From: Candidatus Adlerbacteria bacterium RIFCSPHIGHO2_02_FULL_54_18
GTDB taxonomy: Bacteria > Patescibacteriota > Minisyncoccia > Phycocordibacterales > SBAW01
Assembly (NCBI GenBank): GCA_001775445.1
Contig: MEWV01000005.1
Coordinates: forward strand, 1-15,090
DNA length: 15,090 nucleotides
Direction: 5' to 3'
Under the pieces are notes generated by a model. It did no database searches. It saw only the letters and a program-made list of their open reading frames with translations, and was not told where the DNA came from. Positions 6,043 through 13,300 of this stretch are shown here, in pieces. Positions within the stretch are counted from its first letter, which is position 1. Each line of letters opens with the position of its first letter. The translations under genes and the position numbers were made by a program.

Positions 6043-8265
6043 CTACTCCATATGCATCACCTTCGTGTGTGCGACGACCTCGGTTGCCAGCAAGGAATGA
6101 GCGGAGAGCTCTGGATCTTCGACGATTATTTTCTGCGCCTCGGTGCGCGCTGCTTCAACCAGTTTCAGATTTCTCAGCGCTTCCATGCCGATGTCCGAGA
6201 TGCCCCACTGCTTGCGGCCGGCTAGGTCGCCCGCGCCGCGTTGCAACAGGTCTTGCTCGGCAAGCTCAAAACCGTTTTTTGCGCTTGCTAGCGCCGTGAG
6301 CCGCTTGGCGGTGCTCTCGCCGCGGCTCTCGGGCACGACAAAACAATATGCCTGATGAGTGGAGCGCACGACGCGCCCGCGCAACTGATGGAGCTGTGAG
6401 AGTCCAAACCTCTCCGCGCCCTCTATCATAATCATCGTCGCGTTGGGAACATTGACCCCGACCTCAACTACCGATGTGGCAACCAAAATATCGCTCTCGT
6501 TCTTCGAGAACCTCAGCATCACCGCGTCTTTTTCTTTCGGTGTCATTTTGGAGTGCAAAATATCGAGAGCATACTCAGGGAAGATGTCTTTTTTGAGCCG
6601 CTTGGCCTCTGCTTTGACCGATTTGGCCTGCAATGCAAAGGCCTTGTCCGGGTCGGGCTCGTCAATCCGCGGGCAGATTACATACGCTTGGCGCCCGGTC
6701 TGCAGTTGTGTGCGAATTTTTTCATACGCCGCTTTGCGCTCAGCGGGCTTTACTATCTCGGTGATAATCTTCTTGCGCCCCGGCGGCATCTCGTCGAGCA
6801 GTGTTAGGTCGAGGTCTCCGTATATAGTGAGCGCGAGCGTGCGCGGGATAGGGGTCGCGGTCATCGAGAGCAGGTGTGGCACCTGTTCGTGCTTTTTGGC
6901 AAGTGAGCGACGCTGGGAGGTGCCGAAGCGATGCTGCTCGTCTATCACCACAAGCGCCAGGTGTTTAAACTGCACGGTTTTTTGGATGAGCGCGTGCGTA
7001 CCTATCACTATCGGTATCTCGCCGTTTTCCACCCACTTTAAAAGTTGCGCACGGGATATGCTGGTGATCTTGTTCTTGTCTGTTTTTGAGGGGAACTTGT
7101 AGCAGCCCGAGCCAGTGATGAGTCCTATGTTTATTGGTTCGCGCTCAAAAAATTTTATAAACGAATCAAAATGTTGCTTGGCCAAAATTTCTGTCGGTGC
7201 CATATAGGCCACTTGCAGGGTACCAAATGACTGATTCGTGGGCCGCGTTGCTACTGTAGCGTACGCGGCCACAGCAGCCACGGCTGTCTTGCCCGAGCCC
7301 ACATCGCCTTCCAAGAGCCGGCTCATCGGGCGGCCGAGCCGCAGGTCGCCGAGGATCGCCTCTATCGCTTTTTTTTGTGCCCCCGTCGCCTCAAAAGGGA
7401 ACGCGTGCATAAACGCGGCGATGTCGTTCTGTGGCGCTTCAATAATAAATCCTTTTTCTCTCCCCAACAGCATACGCTCGCGCCCGAGCGCAAGCTGGAT
7501 AAAAAATACTTCCTCAAAAGCAAAGCGCTTGCGCGCGGCCTCGGCATTTTTTAATTCTTTCGGCTGATGCGCCCACACGATCGCGCTTGATAATGAGGGG
7601 AGGTTGTATTTTTTTAAGATTTCTTTTGGAATGGGGTCCTCAAGTTTAAGCTCGGGAGTGAGAATCTTTTTTATTGCACTCCTAACCCACAAAGAGGTTA
7701 TACCGCGACTTTCGGGATAAATAGCAAAGAGGTCGGGCTTAGCAGAAACAGCTTCTGAAAAAGTCCTCGGGTCTCCTGTCTCGGCCAAGCCCCCAGAGGC
7801 CGGCAGGCCAGACTTTTTCAGAAGCTGTTTCTGCTCCGCAAAGAGTCCGGCTTCGGTCGCGGAAATTTTTTGTAAAGCCGGGTTGGCCAGATAGAGCTTG
7901 CCCTCGCTCCCCGATACTTTACCTACCGCTTTAACCAAGGTGCCTTCGGCGTACATCTTGGCGATATAGGGCTGATTAAACCAGCGCAGTTTAATGCGCC
8001 CGCTGCTGTCGCGCAGAAACCCTTCAGTCATCGGGATGCGCGACTTCCACCCCTTTTTTGTCTCTAGTTTCTCTAACGTGCCGATGATGCTCGCTTCCTG
8101 GCCGCTTGCAAGTCCCGCTATCTGCGCCTCCTCACCCCCCCTCTCGTACCGCGTGGGGAAGTGGTACAGCAAGTTGCGCACGGTTTTTATACCCAGCTTC
8201 GAGAGCGCTGATTTTTGAGTATCCGCGAGCCGGAAATGCTGGCCGATAAGGTCGCGCAGGTTCAT
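6043..8265 (-). CDS. recG: ATP-dependent DNA helicase RecG
   Basis: RecG (740 aa) remodels stalled replication forks and Holliday junctions. It has an N-terminal wedge/OB region (about 1-190, with FPTRYERG at 36-43), then a superfamily 2 motor: MAPTEILAKQH (355-365), Walker A GDVGSGKTA (320-328), DEQHRFG (442-448), SMTATPIPRTLA (467-478), SVVEVGVNVPNATMM-like motif V (598-611), GLSQLHQLRGRVVR (621-634) and the C-terminal wedge-contacting QDLLQRGAGDLAGRKQWG (671-688). The ATG at 8265 was chosen over upstream ones because a consensus TATAAT (8278-8273) ends seven bases before it, giving a leaderless mRNA; upstream ATGs would precede the transcription start. Residues 144-175 come from an inserted palindromic element (7741-7835) that keeps the frame. 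The last residues lie 32 bases from tRNA-Ile. Confidence 0.95.
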   Translation of the reverse strand: MNLRDLIGQHFRLADTQKSALSKLGIKTVRNLLYHFPTRYERGGEEAQIAGLASGQEASIIGTLEKLETKKGWKSRIPMTEGFLRDSSGRIKLRWFNQPYIAKMYAEGTLVKAVGKVSGSEGKLYLANPALQKISATEAGLFAEQKQLLKKSGLPASGGLAETGDPRTFSEAVSAKPDLFAIYPESRGITSLWVRSAIKKILTPELKLEDPIPKEILKKYNLPSLSSAIVWAHQPKELKNAEAARKRFAFEEVFFIQLALGRERMLLGREKGFIIEAPQNDIAAFMHAFPFEATGAQKKAIEAILGDLRLGRPMSRLLEGDVGSGKTAVAAVAAYATVATRPTNQSFGTLQVAYMAPTEILAKQHFDSFIKFFEREPINIGLITGSGCYKFPSKTDKNKITSISRAQLLKWVENGEIPIVIGTHALIQKTVQFKHLALVVIDEQHRFGTSQRRSLAKKHEQVPHLLSMTATPIPRTLALTIYGDLDLTLLDEMPPGRKKIITEIVKPAERKAAYEKIRTQLQTGRQAYVICPRIDEPDPDKAFALQAKSVKAEAKRLKKDIFPEYALDILHSKMTPKEKDAVMLRFSKNESDILVATSVVEVGVNVPNATMIMIEGAERFGLSQLHQLRGRVVRSTHQAYCFVVPESRGESTAKRLTALASAKNGFELAEQDLLQRGAGDLAGRKQWGISDIGMEALRNLKLVEAARTEAQKIIVEDPELSAHSLLATEVVAHTKVMHME
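7741..7835. repeat. 95-bp palindromic element inserted in recG
   Basis: Two perfect 25-bp inverted arms (7741-7765 and 7811-7835; they start AGCAGAAACAGC and end GTTTCTGCT) enclose 45 bases rich in GGCC/GGC motifs. The element codes for residues 144-175 of RecG (EQKQLLKKSGLPASGG then LAETGDPRTFSEAVSA) in the variable stretch between the OB fold and the IYPESRGITS segment. No stop codon or frameshift results. The pattern resembles palindromic elements that insert in genes in frame, such as Rickettsia palindromic elements; relation to any named family is not known. Confidence 0.85.
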
Positions 8266-8272
8266 TGGATGC

Positions 8273-8280
8273 ATTATACT
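8273..8280. promoter_or_regulatory. Overlapping divergent -10 boxes for recG and malic enzyme
   Basis: Minus strand TATAAT (8278-8273) and plus strand TATACT (8275-8280) overlap by four bases. Each is followed by exactly seven bases and then the ATG of its gene (recG at 8265, malic enzyme at 8288). Neither gene has an SD sequence. Good -35 boxes are not evident on either side. Confidence 0.7.
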
Positions 8281-8287
8281 TGCCGTT

Positions 8288-9475
8288 ATGAAGAAAAACG
8301 ACATCGGTGCAGATGCCATCATATTGCACAAAAAGCTCGGGGGCAAAATTCGTATAGAGAGTGCGATGAAGGTTATGTCGCGTGCGGAGCTCTCTCTTAT
8401 ATATACGCCCGGCGTTGCGGCGGTTTCCTCTCTGCTTGCACACCCTTCGACAAGCTCAGGGCAGGCAAAACTCGCGCGTGACTATACCATCAAAGGCAAG
8501 ATGATCGCGGTCGTCTCCGACGGCTCGGCGGTACTCGGGCTCGGCAACATCGGCCCTTATGGGGCACTGCCGGTGATGGAGGGGAAGTGCGCGCTGTTTA
8601 AAACATTTGCCGGCGTGGATGCATTCCCCATCGTACTCGACACTACTTCGCCAAGGCTTCGAAGTGCAAGCACGCAAGAACGGATGGATTTTATTGTTGA
8701 GACCATTTGTGCGATTGCGCCGGCGTTCGGCGGCATCAACCTTGAGGATATTGCCGCACCACACTGTTTTTATATAGAAGAGGAGTTGAAGAGGCGGCTT
8801 GATATCCCCGTGATGCACGACGACCAGCATGGCACGGCGGTGGTTATACTCGCGGCGCTCATCAACGCGGCGCGCGTGGTCAAAAAAGACATCAAAAAAC
8901 TGCGGGTGGTTGTCTCTGGCGCTGGCGCGGCGGGGAGCGCCTCCACCTCTCTCCTCCTTAAGGCGGGTATAAAAGACATTGTGGTGCTCGACCGCAAAGG
9001 CGTGCTCGACCGCTCGCGTACGGAGCCGCACAAAAAAGCGCTTGCGGCAAAAACGAACCCACGGCGTGTACACGGAGGCCTGCGCGAGGCACTGGCTGGA
9101 GCCGATGTTCTGCTTGGGGTCTCCGGCCCCGGACTTGCCACAGCGGCGGACATTGCGCTGATGGCGCCGCGCTCAATCGTGTTTGCTATGGCCAACCCCA
9201 CGCCGGAAATAATGCCGCAGGAGGCAAAACGGGGCGGAGCAGTGGTGGTGGGGACAGGGCGCAGCGATTATCCCAATCAGATCAATAACTCGCTCGCGTT
9301 TCCCGGGATCTTTCGCGGGGCGCTCGAAACCCAAGTGCGCCAGATTACCGATGCGATGAAGATACAGGCGGCAAAAAATCTCGCCGCGCTGGTTAAGCGC
9401 CCTAATGCAGAAAGAGTAGTTCCTGGACCCTTTGATCCTGGAGTATCTGCCGCGGTCGCCAAAGCGATACAGTAA
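8288..9475 (+). CDS. NAD(P)-dependent malic enzyme (malate dehydrogenase, decarboxylating)
   Basis: Converts malate to pyruvate and CO2 with reduction of NAD(P), linking C4 acids to pyruvate (395 aa, cytoplasmic). Malic-enzyme landmarks: IYTPGVA (38-44, catalytic Tyr39), VVSDGSAVLGLGNIGP (75-90), MEGKCALFKTFAGVDAFP (97-114, catalytic Lys100), GGINLEDIAAP (148-158, metal ligands Glu152/Asp153), HDDQHGTAV (177-185, Asp178), nucleotide-binding GAGAAGSAS (211-219), FAMANPTPEI (299-308) and NNSLAFPGIFRGAL (333-346). It is the short, single-enzyme form without a phosphotransacetylase domain. Two segments are extra relative to the family: residues 52-60 (HPSTSSGQA) and about 121-131 (SPRLRSASTQE), both coded by repeat-like DNA. 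The ATG at 8288 fits the leaderless promoter. The sigma factor gene follows 11 bases later and may be co-transcribed. NAD versus NADP preference cannot be read here. Confidence 0.93.
   Translation: MKKNDIGADAIILHKKLGGKIRIESAMKVMSRAELSLIYTPGVAAVSSLLAHPSTSSGQAKLARDYTIKGKMIAVVSDGSAVLGLGNIGPYGALPVMEGKCALFKTFAGVDAFPIVLDTTSPRLRSASTQERMDFIVETICAIAPAFGGINLEDIAAPHCFYIEEELKRRLDIPVMHDDQHGTAVVILAALINAARVVKKDIKKLRVVVSGAGAAGSASTSLLLKAGIKDIVVLDRKGVLDRSRTEPHKKALAAKTNPRRVHGGLREALAGADVLLGVSGPGLATAADIALMAPRSIVFAMANPTPEIMPQEAKRGGAVVVGTGRSDYPNQINNSLAFPGIFRGALETQVRQITDAMKIQAAKNLAALVKRPNAERVVPGPFDPGVSAAVAKAIQ
8443..8466 (+). repeat. Short interspersed repeat inserted in malic enzyme (HPSTSSGQA)
   Basis: A 24-base segment, beginning CCCTTCGACAAGC and ending CTCAGGGCAGGC, codes for most of HPSTSSGQA between YTPGVAAVSSLLA and KLARDYTIKG. 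Family members have only a short KDP-like turn there, so about six to eight codons are added in frame. From memory, TTCGACAAGCTCAGG-type sequences recur in many CPR and other environmental genomes; this was not searched. Confidence 0.7.
8645..8678 (+). repeat. Second insertion in malic enzyme with small inverted repeat
   Basis: ACTTCG (8645-8650) and CGAAGT (8660-8665) flank CCAAGGCTT. Together with the following GCAAGCACGCAAG this encodes SPRLRSASTQE (121-131), about eleven residues absent from usual malic enzymes, which go from LDT straight to a KDPxxF helix before IAPAFGGINLED. Insertion boundaries are approximate. Confidence 0.5.
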
Positions 9476-9486
9476 GATGAAAGAGT

Positions 9487-10056
9487 ATGGTCCCACGGTC
9501 GTCTTATGGTATGGAAGACCTTGAGCGCATATTTACTGACGCCTTTGAGCGTTACAGCGACGAGTTGTTTCGTCACTGTGCGATGCGCCTGTCCAATCGC
9601 GACAGGGCGCTCGAGTTGACCCAAGAGTGCTTTATGCGGACCTGGCAGTATGCGCAAAAGGGGCAGGAAATACGCGAACTGCGGCCATTCCTCTACCGGA
9701 CCCTCCGGAACCTCGTCATCGACGAGTATCGCCGGCACAAACCGCAATCACTCGAAGCGATGGTCACGGAGGAAAAACCGGATGTAGAAGCCCTTTTGCC
9801 CGCAGACGAGTCGAACACGCTCACGGCCGCAATGGAGCGCCACGAGGGCGCGCGTGCGCTTGAGATGCTCAAACAACTACCTGATCTATACCGCGAGGTG
9901 CTCGCCTTGCGCTATGTCGAGGGACTCTCACTCACGGAAATAGCAGATATTATTGACGAAACAGAAAACGCGGTATCGGTGCGCATCCATCGCGGTCTCA
10001 AGAAACTAAAAGAACTACTCGAGCCCACACACACCTCTCCCGATATACAAAAATGA
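9487..10056 (+). CDS. ECF-type RNA polymerase sigma factor
   Basis: Small sigma-70 family factor (189 aa). Region 2 spans about 18-85, with FERYSDELFRHC, the core-binding and -10 helix LTQECFMRTWQYA (44-56), and LRPFLYRTLRNLVIDEYRR (65-83). After an acidic linker, region 4 (123-178) holds LPDLYREVLALRYVEGLSLTEIAD and the recognition helix ETENAVSVRIHRGLKKLKE. It would direct RNA polymerase to a dedicated promoter set. An alternative start is Met9 (ATG 9511), which gives the usual ECF N-terminus; neither start has a good SD. A weak -10 TACAGT (9468-9473) overlaps the malic enzyme stop. Its stop overlaps the next start (ATGA), indicating translational coupling to the membrane protein that probably controls it. 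Confidence 0.9.
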   Translation: MVPRSSYGMEDLERIFTDAFERYSDELFRHCAMRLSNRDRALELTQECFMRTWQYAQKGQEIRELRPFLYRTLRNLVIDEYRRHKPQSLEAMVTEEKPDVEALLPADESNTLTAAMERHEGARALEMLKQLPDLYREVLALRYVEGLSLTEIADIIDETENAVSVRIHRGLKKLKELLEPTHTSPDIQK

Positions 10057-10736
10057 CTCTACATAACCTTAAAAACGAAGCATACAAAACCCGTCTGACG
10101 GCGGAGGAAAAAGCGACCATGCGCGGTCGTCTATTTTACGTGCCCGCAGTACCCTCGCCATTTTTTGCGTTTTCTTTTTCTCGCTTCGTGTTCGCACCGC
10201 TCGTACTCCTGCTCGTGATGGGCATCGGCACTGTGTCGGCCGCGCAAGGGGCGCTCCCAGGCGATCTTCTTTACGGTGTTAAGATAAGCGTCAACGAGCA
10301 GGTTGAGGTAGCGCTGGCGCGCACCCCCACGGCAAAAGCGCAGACTGAAGCGCGCCTGGCAGTGAGGCGCGTTGCCGAGGCCGAGGCACTTGCCGGGCAG
10401 GGGAGACTCGATGATACAACGACACAAAAAATAGAAGACGACTTTAACAGGCATGCTTCGCGCGCTCGCGCGCTTGCCAGCATAGAGGTGCCAGAGGCCC
10501 CCGCCGCCTTGACTGCAACCATAAAGCCGAAACAACAACACGAGCGGGATGATGACACTATCGAGTATGGAACGACCATCCGCACGATGGGGGCACCACA
10601 ACCGGAGGCATCGAGTACGGCAGAGCAAAGCACGAAGCGCACTATCTCCGCGTCGCTCGAGGAGCAAAAGACTATTTTGCACAATATAAAACTACGGGTA
10701 GGGCGCGACATCCACAGTACGAGGGAGAGGGACTAA
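10053..10736 (+). CDS. DUF5667-type membrane protein, likely anti-sigma-like partner
   Basis: A 227-residue single-pass protein. The N-terminus (1-40) is cytoplasmic with LTAEEKATMRGRL, a segment seen in CPR proteins encoded beside ECF sigma factors. Residues 42-63 form one transmembrane helix. The outer part begins GALPGDLLYGVKISVNEQVEVALARTP and continues with RLAVRRVAEAEALAGQGRLD, the DUF5667 pattern of two helices. The tail (150-227) is low complexity and polar. The ATG overlaps the sigma stop by four bases, so it is co-translated. A role in holding the sigma factor inactive until an envelope signal is inferred from position and topology; no zinc-binding anti-sigma motif (HxxxCxxC) is present. 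A bidirectional terminator follows. Confidence 0.78.
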   Translation: MTLHNLKNEAYKTRLTAEEKATMRGRLFYVPAVPSPFFAFSFSRFVFAPLVLLLVMGIGTVSAAQGALPGDLLYGVKISVNEQVEVALARTPTAKAQTEARLAVRRVAEAEALAGQGRLDDTTTQKIEDDFNRHASRARALASIEVPEAPAALTATIKPKQQHERDDDTIEYGTTIRTMGAPQPEASSTAEQSTKRTISASLEEQKTILHNIKLRVGRDIHSTRERD

Positions 10737-10741
10737 TACAG

Positions 10742-10777
10742 AGACAAAACCGCCAGCACCTGCTGGCGGTTTTGTCT
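10742..10777. terminator. Bidirectional intrinsic terminator
   Basis: A perfect 17-bp inverted repeat (10742-10758 and 10761-10777) with a two-base centre. The core GCCAGCA/TGCTGGC is flanked by AAAACC and GGTTTTGTCT, so each strand ends in a U-rich run. It separates the sigma operon from the convergent gene at 10795-11337. Confidence 0.88.
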
Positions 10778-10794
10778 TATGCACTACCGAGAGT

Positions 10795-11337
10795 TTACTC
10801 TTTGTGCCAGAAGCGGTTAAAGAGTCCTAGGTGCAGACCGTTGTCACTGTGCACCTTTAGATGTACACCACCCTTTTTACCCCTATCACCGCTCTTATCT
10901 TCATCGTCACCTTTATCTTTGCGGTGGAGGAATCCTTTGGTTGAGGTTGCAAACTCGCGTACCTTTTGCACCCCAACCTCAATACCAGCCGCAGTGTTCG
11001 CGGTTATGCTCCCGACAAATCCAATACGGTCGCCTGCGGCGAGCGCGGCTGTCGAGGTGGCTGTAGCGCCACTCGGTGTTACTGCATGCACTTTAGTATC
11101 GGCCGACACATTTAGTATCCAGTTGAGCATTGTGCCGCCCACACTGGTAACGGCTTTGATAATGTCGCCAGATACAGAGACTACTTGTGCGCCCCACACG
11201 CCGATACGGCTATCGCCTTGCCCCACTATGGCCGTGGTGCTGTTGGCATTAAGAGCGTGGGCAGATGCGGCTACCGGAGAGAGTGTAAGCGCCGAGGCCA
11301 AGAGGCCCGACGCCAAAACAAGGTTAAGTTTCTTCAT
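10795..11337 (-). CDS. Secreted DUF5666-like beta-rich protein
   Basis: A 180-residue exported protein. Residues 1-26 are a signal peptide (MKKLNLVLAS, hydrophobic core, SPVAASA before HALN). Residues 45-112 alternate hydrophobic and polar residues (RIGVWGAQVVSVSGDIIKAV, NWILNVSADTKVHAV, ALAAGDRIGFVGSI), which resembles the small barrel of DUF5666 proteins. The C-terminus (135-180) is strongly charged and histidine-rich (HRKDKGDDEDKSGDRGKKGG). Function unknown. It is expressed separately and converges on the sigma operon, so it may be a target of that sigma factor, which is a guess. The ATG at 11337 lies six bases after TACAAA and lacks an SD, which fits leaderless transcription. Confidence 0.72.
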   Translation of the reverse strand: MKKLNLVLASGLLASALTLSPVAASAHALNANSTTAIVGQGDSRIGVWGAQVVSVSGDIIKAVTSVGGTMLNWILNVSADTKVHAVTPSGATATSTAALAAGDRIGFVGSITANTAAGIEVGVQKVREFATSTKGFLHRKDKGDDEDKSGDRGKKGGVHLKVHSDNGLHLGLFNRFWHKE

Positions 11338-11343
11338 ATATAT

Positions 11344-11381
11344 TTTGTAATGAGCTAGTAAAGGCGGGATACACCCGCTTT
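11344..11381 (-). promoter_or_regulatory. Promoter with operator-like inverted repeat for the DUF5666-like gene
   Basis: On the minus strand TACAAA (11349-11344) ends six bases before the ATG at 11337. The place of the -35 box, 17 bases further up, falls inside an imperfect inverted repeat (AAAGGCGGG at 11360-11368, CCCGCTTT at 11374-11381). The repeat may be a regulator site or replace a normal -35 element. Confidence 0.4.
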
Positions 11382-11458
11382 AATGTAGACGAGTAGGAAA
11401 CACTACTCTTACCGGCTCCCTTTATTGTGGAGCGTAAAAATGATAGGGTAGTTGGACT

Positions 11459-11545
11459 GGAGGCGTGGCTGAGCGGTCTAAAGCAACACACTGCTAATGT
11501 GTTGGCCGGGAAACCGGCCCGAAGGTTCGAATCCTTCCGCCTCCG
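11459..11545 (+). tRNA. tRNA-Ser (anticodon GCU)
   Basis: Class II tRNA of 87 bases: acceptor GGAGGCG/CGCCTCC, D arm starting GCTG, anticodon stem ACACA/TGTGT with loop CTGCTAA (anticodon GCT), long variable arm with GGCCGG/CCGGCC, T arm GAAGG/CCTTC with loop TTCGAAT, discriminator G at 11545. CCA is not encoded. A possible extended -10 TGATAGGGT lies at 11441-11449. Confidence 0.95.
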
Positions 11546-11820
11546 CATTGACAACTTTGTATCGGCGTGTTCCCATAAAGCCGAGGTGTGGTTGGAACGG
11601 TTTGGTTCATGACCGAGCATCACCGTAAAACAAAACTGAGCGCCACGGGTGCCATTTTTGTTGGTGGAGGCGAGCAAGAAAACTGCTTTGCTTGCGGGAA
11701 GGATTTGAAGAGCTTTTCGTTAAAGGATTCGAACTTTCTATTCGCACTTTATTTTTATTTCTAAATAACGTAGGATTGCAACGGACGATATTTGGACCAC
11801 ATCCAGAAGAAAGGAAGCAC
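11546..11820. other. Intergenic region between tRNA-Ser and purB
   Basis: 275 bases without a supportable gene. It contains an imperfect hairpin GCAAG/CTTGC near 11670-11695, AT-rich sequence at 11740-11770 that may hold the purB promoter (no clear -35/-10 pair), and the purB SD AAGGA at its right end. Open frames here lack family similarity that I recognise. Confidence 0.5.
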
Positions 11821-13248
11821 ATGGCCAACCTCGCCATGCCGGGCAATCCCCGGTATCAACCGAAAGACCTTGTTGGTTTCTTCGGTCATGACAACCTCGC
11901 CAGAGGGCTGGTCGAGGTTGAGCTTGCCGCTCTAGACACGCTTGTGGAAGCGGGCGTGATCAAAGATGGGGAGCGCAGACTCTTAACCCCTGAAATCGAG
12001 CAGAAACTGCTCGCCATCACCACGACCGAAATGGACAAGATGGAGCGGGAAGTTACCAGGCATGACATTCGCGCACTCGTTCGGCTTATGCAAGAAATCC
12101 TACCGGAGCCGCTACGGCGATGGGTGCACGTGCCGCTCACAAGCTACGACGTCATCGACACTGCGCGGGCATTACAATTTGCCCGCGCTCACAAATACGT
12201 CGTGCGCGGCAAGATCGCGCAGGTCATCCGGAGTCTCCAAGAACAGGCCTTGCAGCATATAAACCAGGTGCAGATCGGCAGGACACACGGTCAGCATGCG
12301 CTGCCGATCACGGTGGGCTTCTGGTTTGCCACTATCCTCAGCCGAGTGCTGTTTAACGCGGCGGAGATGGAGCGATACGCAAATGGGCTTGTCGGCAAAA
12401 TATCGGGTGCCGTCGGCGCGTACAACGCGCAGGTGGGGCTTGGCATCAACGGCCGCAACGGCATCGTGTTTGAGGACAGAGTGCTGGAGCGTCTCGGTCT
12501 TAAAGCCGCTCCGGTCAGTACCCAGATCTTGCCGCCCGAGCCGCTGGCTTACTATCTGTTCTCGGCACTTTGCCTGTCTGCCTCACTCGGACAGCTAGGC
12601 AGGGACGCGCGGCACCTGATGCGCAGCGAGATTGCTGAGCTTGCCGAGCCCTTCGCGAAGGGCCAGGTTGGCTCCTCCACGATGGCGCACAAACGCAATC
12701 CGCTGAACTTCGAGAATGTGGAAGGGACCTGGCTTAAAAACAAGAACGAGTTTGGGAAGGTGCTCGATACCATGATCAGCGAGCATCAGCGTGACCTCGT
12801 CGGGAGTTCGGTCAGCCGTGACTTCCCGACGCTCGTCGTCAATCTGACCGCACAGCTCGATGTCCTGCTCCGGCAAGACAAAGAGGATCCGCGGCCTTTC
12901 TTGACCCGTCTGCGTGTGAGCGAGGAAGCGTGTAAGCGCAACCTCTCAATGCAAGGTGACGTAATCCTTGCAGAGCCGCTCTACTTAGCTCTGCAAACGC
13001 ATGGCTACGCGGGCGATGCCCACGAAGTCATAAATCACCGGGCGATGCCACTGGTCAGTCCCGACCGAACTCTGGTCCAAGCGGTCGAGTTTCTCGCGAA
13101 GGAGGATGCGGAACTGCGTACTGCGTGGGAGAATATCCCCCGGGTTCTGCACCATCTCTTCCGGGAGCCGTCGAGTTATACCGGCAATGCCCAAAATAAA
13201 GCTCGTGAGATTTGCGAGTGGGCGGACGCCTATCTTGCCGGTCAATAG
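11821..13248 (+). CDS. purB: Adenylosuccinate lyase
   Basis: PurB (475 aa) cleaves SAICAR to AICAR and adenylosuccinate to AMP, releasing fumarate; it is needed for purine synthesis and for the IMP-to-AMP branch. Fumarase/aspartase superfamily landmarks are present in order: PLTSYDVIDTARA (105-117), GRTHGQHALPIT (153-164, with the general acid candidate His156), SGAVGAYN (195-202) and the signature GQVGSSTMAHKRNP (281-294) carrying the catalytic serine loop, followed by SEHQRDLVGSSVSRDFP (320-336). The signature has Ala where most have Pro (GSSxMPxKxNP). The ATG at 11821 was chosen because of SD AAGGA five bases upstream and because the 43 upstream residues of the open frame look non-coding. 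A strong terminator follows. No other purine gene is in the window. Confidence 0.95.
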   Translation: MANLAMPGNPRYQPKDLVGFFGHDNLARGLVEVELAALDTLVEAGVIKDGERRLLTPEIEQKLLAITTTEMDKMEREVTRHDIRALVRLMQEILPEPLRRWVHVPLTSYDVIDTARALQFARAHKYVVRGKIAQVIRSLQEQALQHINQVQIGRTHGQHALPITVGFWFATILSRVLFNAAEMERYANGLVGKISGAVGAYNAQVGLGINGRNGIVFEDRVLERLGLKAAPVSTQILPPEPLAYYLFSALCLSASLGQLGRDARHLMRSEIAELAEPFAKGQVGSSTMAHKRNPLNFENVEGTWLKNKNEFGKVLDTMISEHQRDLVGSSVSRDFPTLVVNLTAQLDVLLRQDKEDPRPFLTRLRVSEEACKRNLSMQGDVILAEPLYLALQTHGYAGDAHEVINHRAMPLVSPDRTLVQAVEFLAKEDAELRTAWENIPRVLHHLFREPSSYTGNAQNKAREICEWADAYLAGQ

Positions 13249-13267
13249 TTACGTTGGTCAAAAAATG

Positions 13268-13300
13268 CCGCTCCGGTTCGCCGGGGCGGTTTTCTTTTTT
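13268..13300 (+). terminator. Intrinsic terminator of purB, possibly bidirectional
   Basis: CCGCTCCGG (13268-13276) pairs with CCGGGGCGG (13281-13289, one G-U pair) around a TTCG tetraloop, followed by TTTTCTTTTTT. On the minus strand the same stem is followed by ATTTTTT, so it could also end a minus-strand transcript from 13522. Confidence 0.92.

Noticed and set aside
11324..11677. Minus-strand open frame of 117 codons over tRNA-Ser
   Set aside because: RRRKDSNLRAGFPANTLA-type sequence is the familiar false translation of the antisense of tRNA-Ser.
11725..11750. Second T-arm-like sequence on the minus strand before purB
   Set aside because: The stem has a mismatch, and the rest of a cloverleaf is absent.
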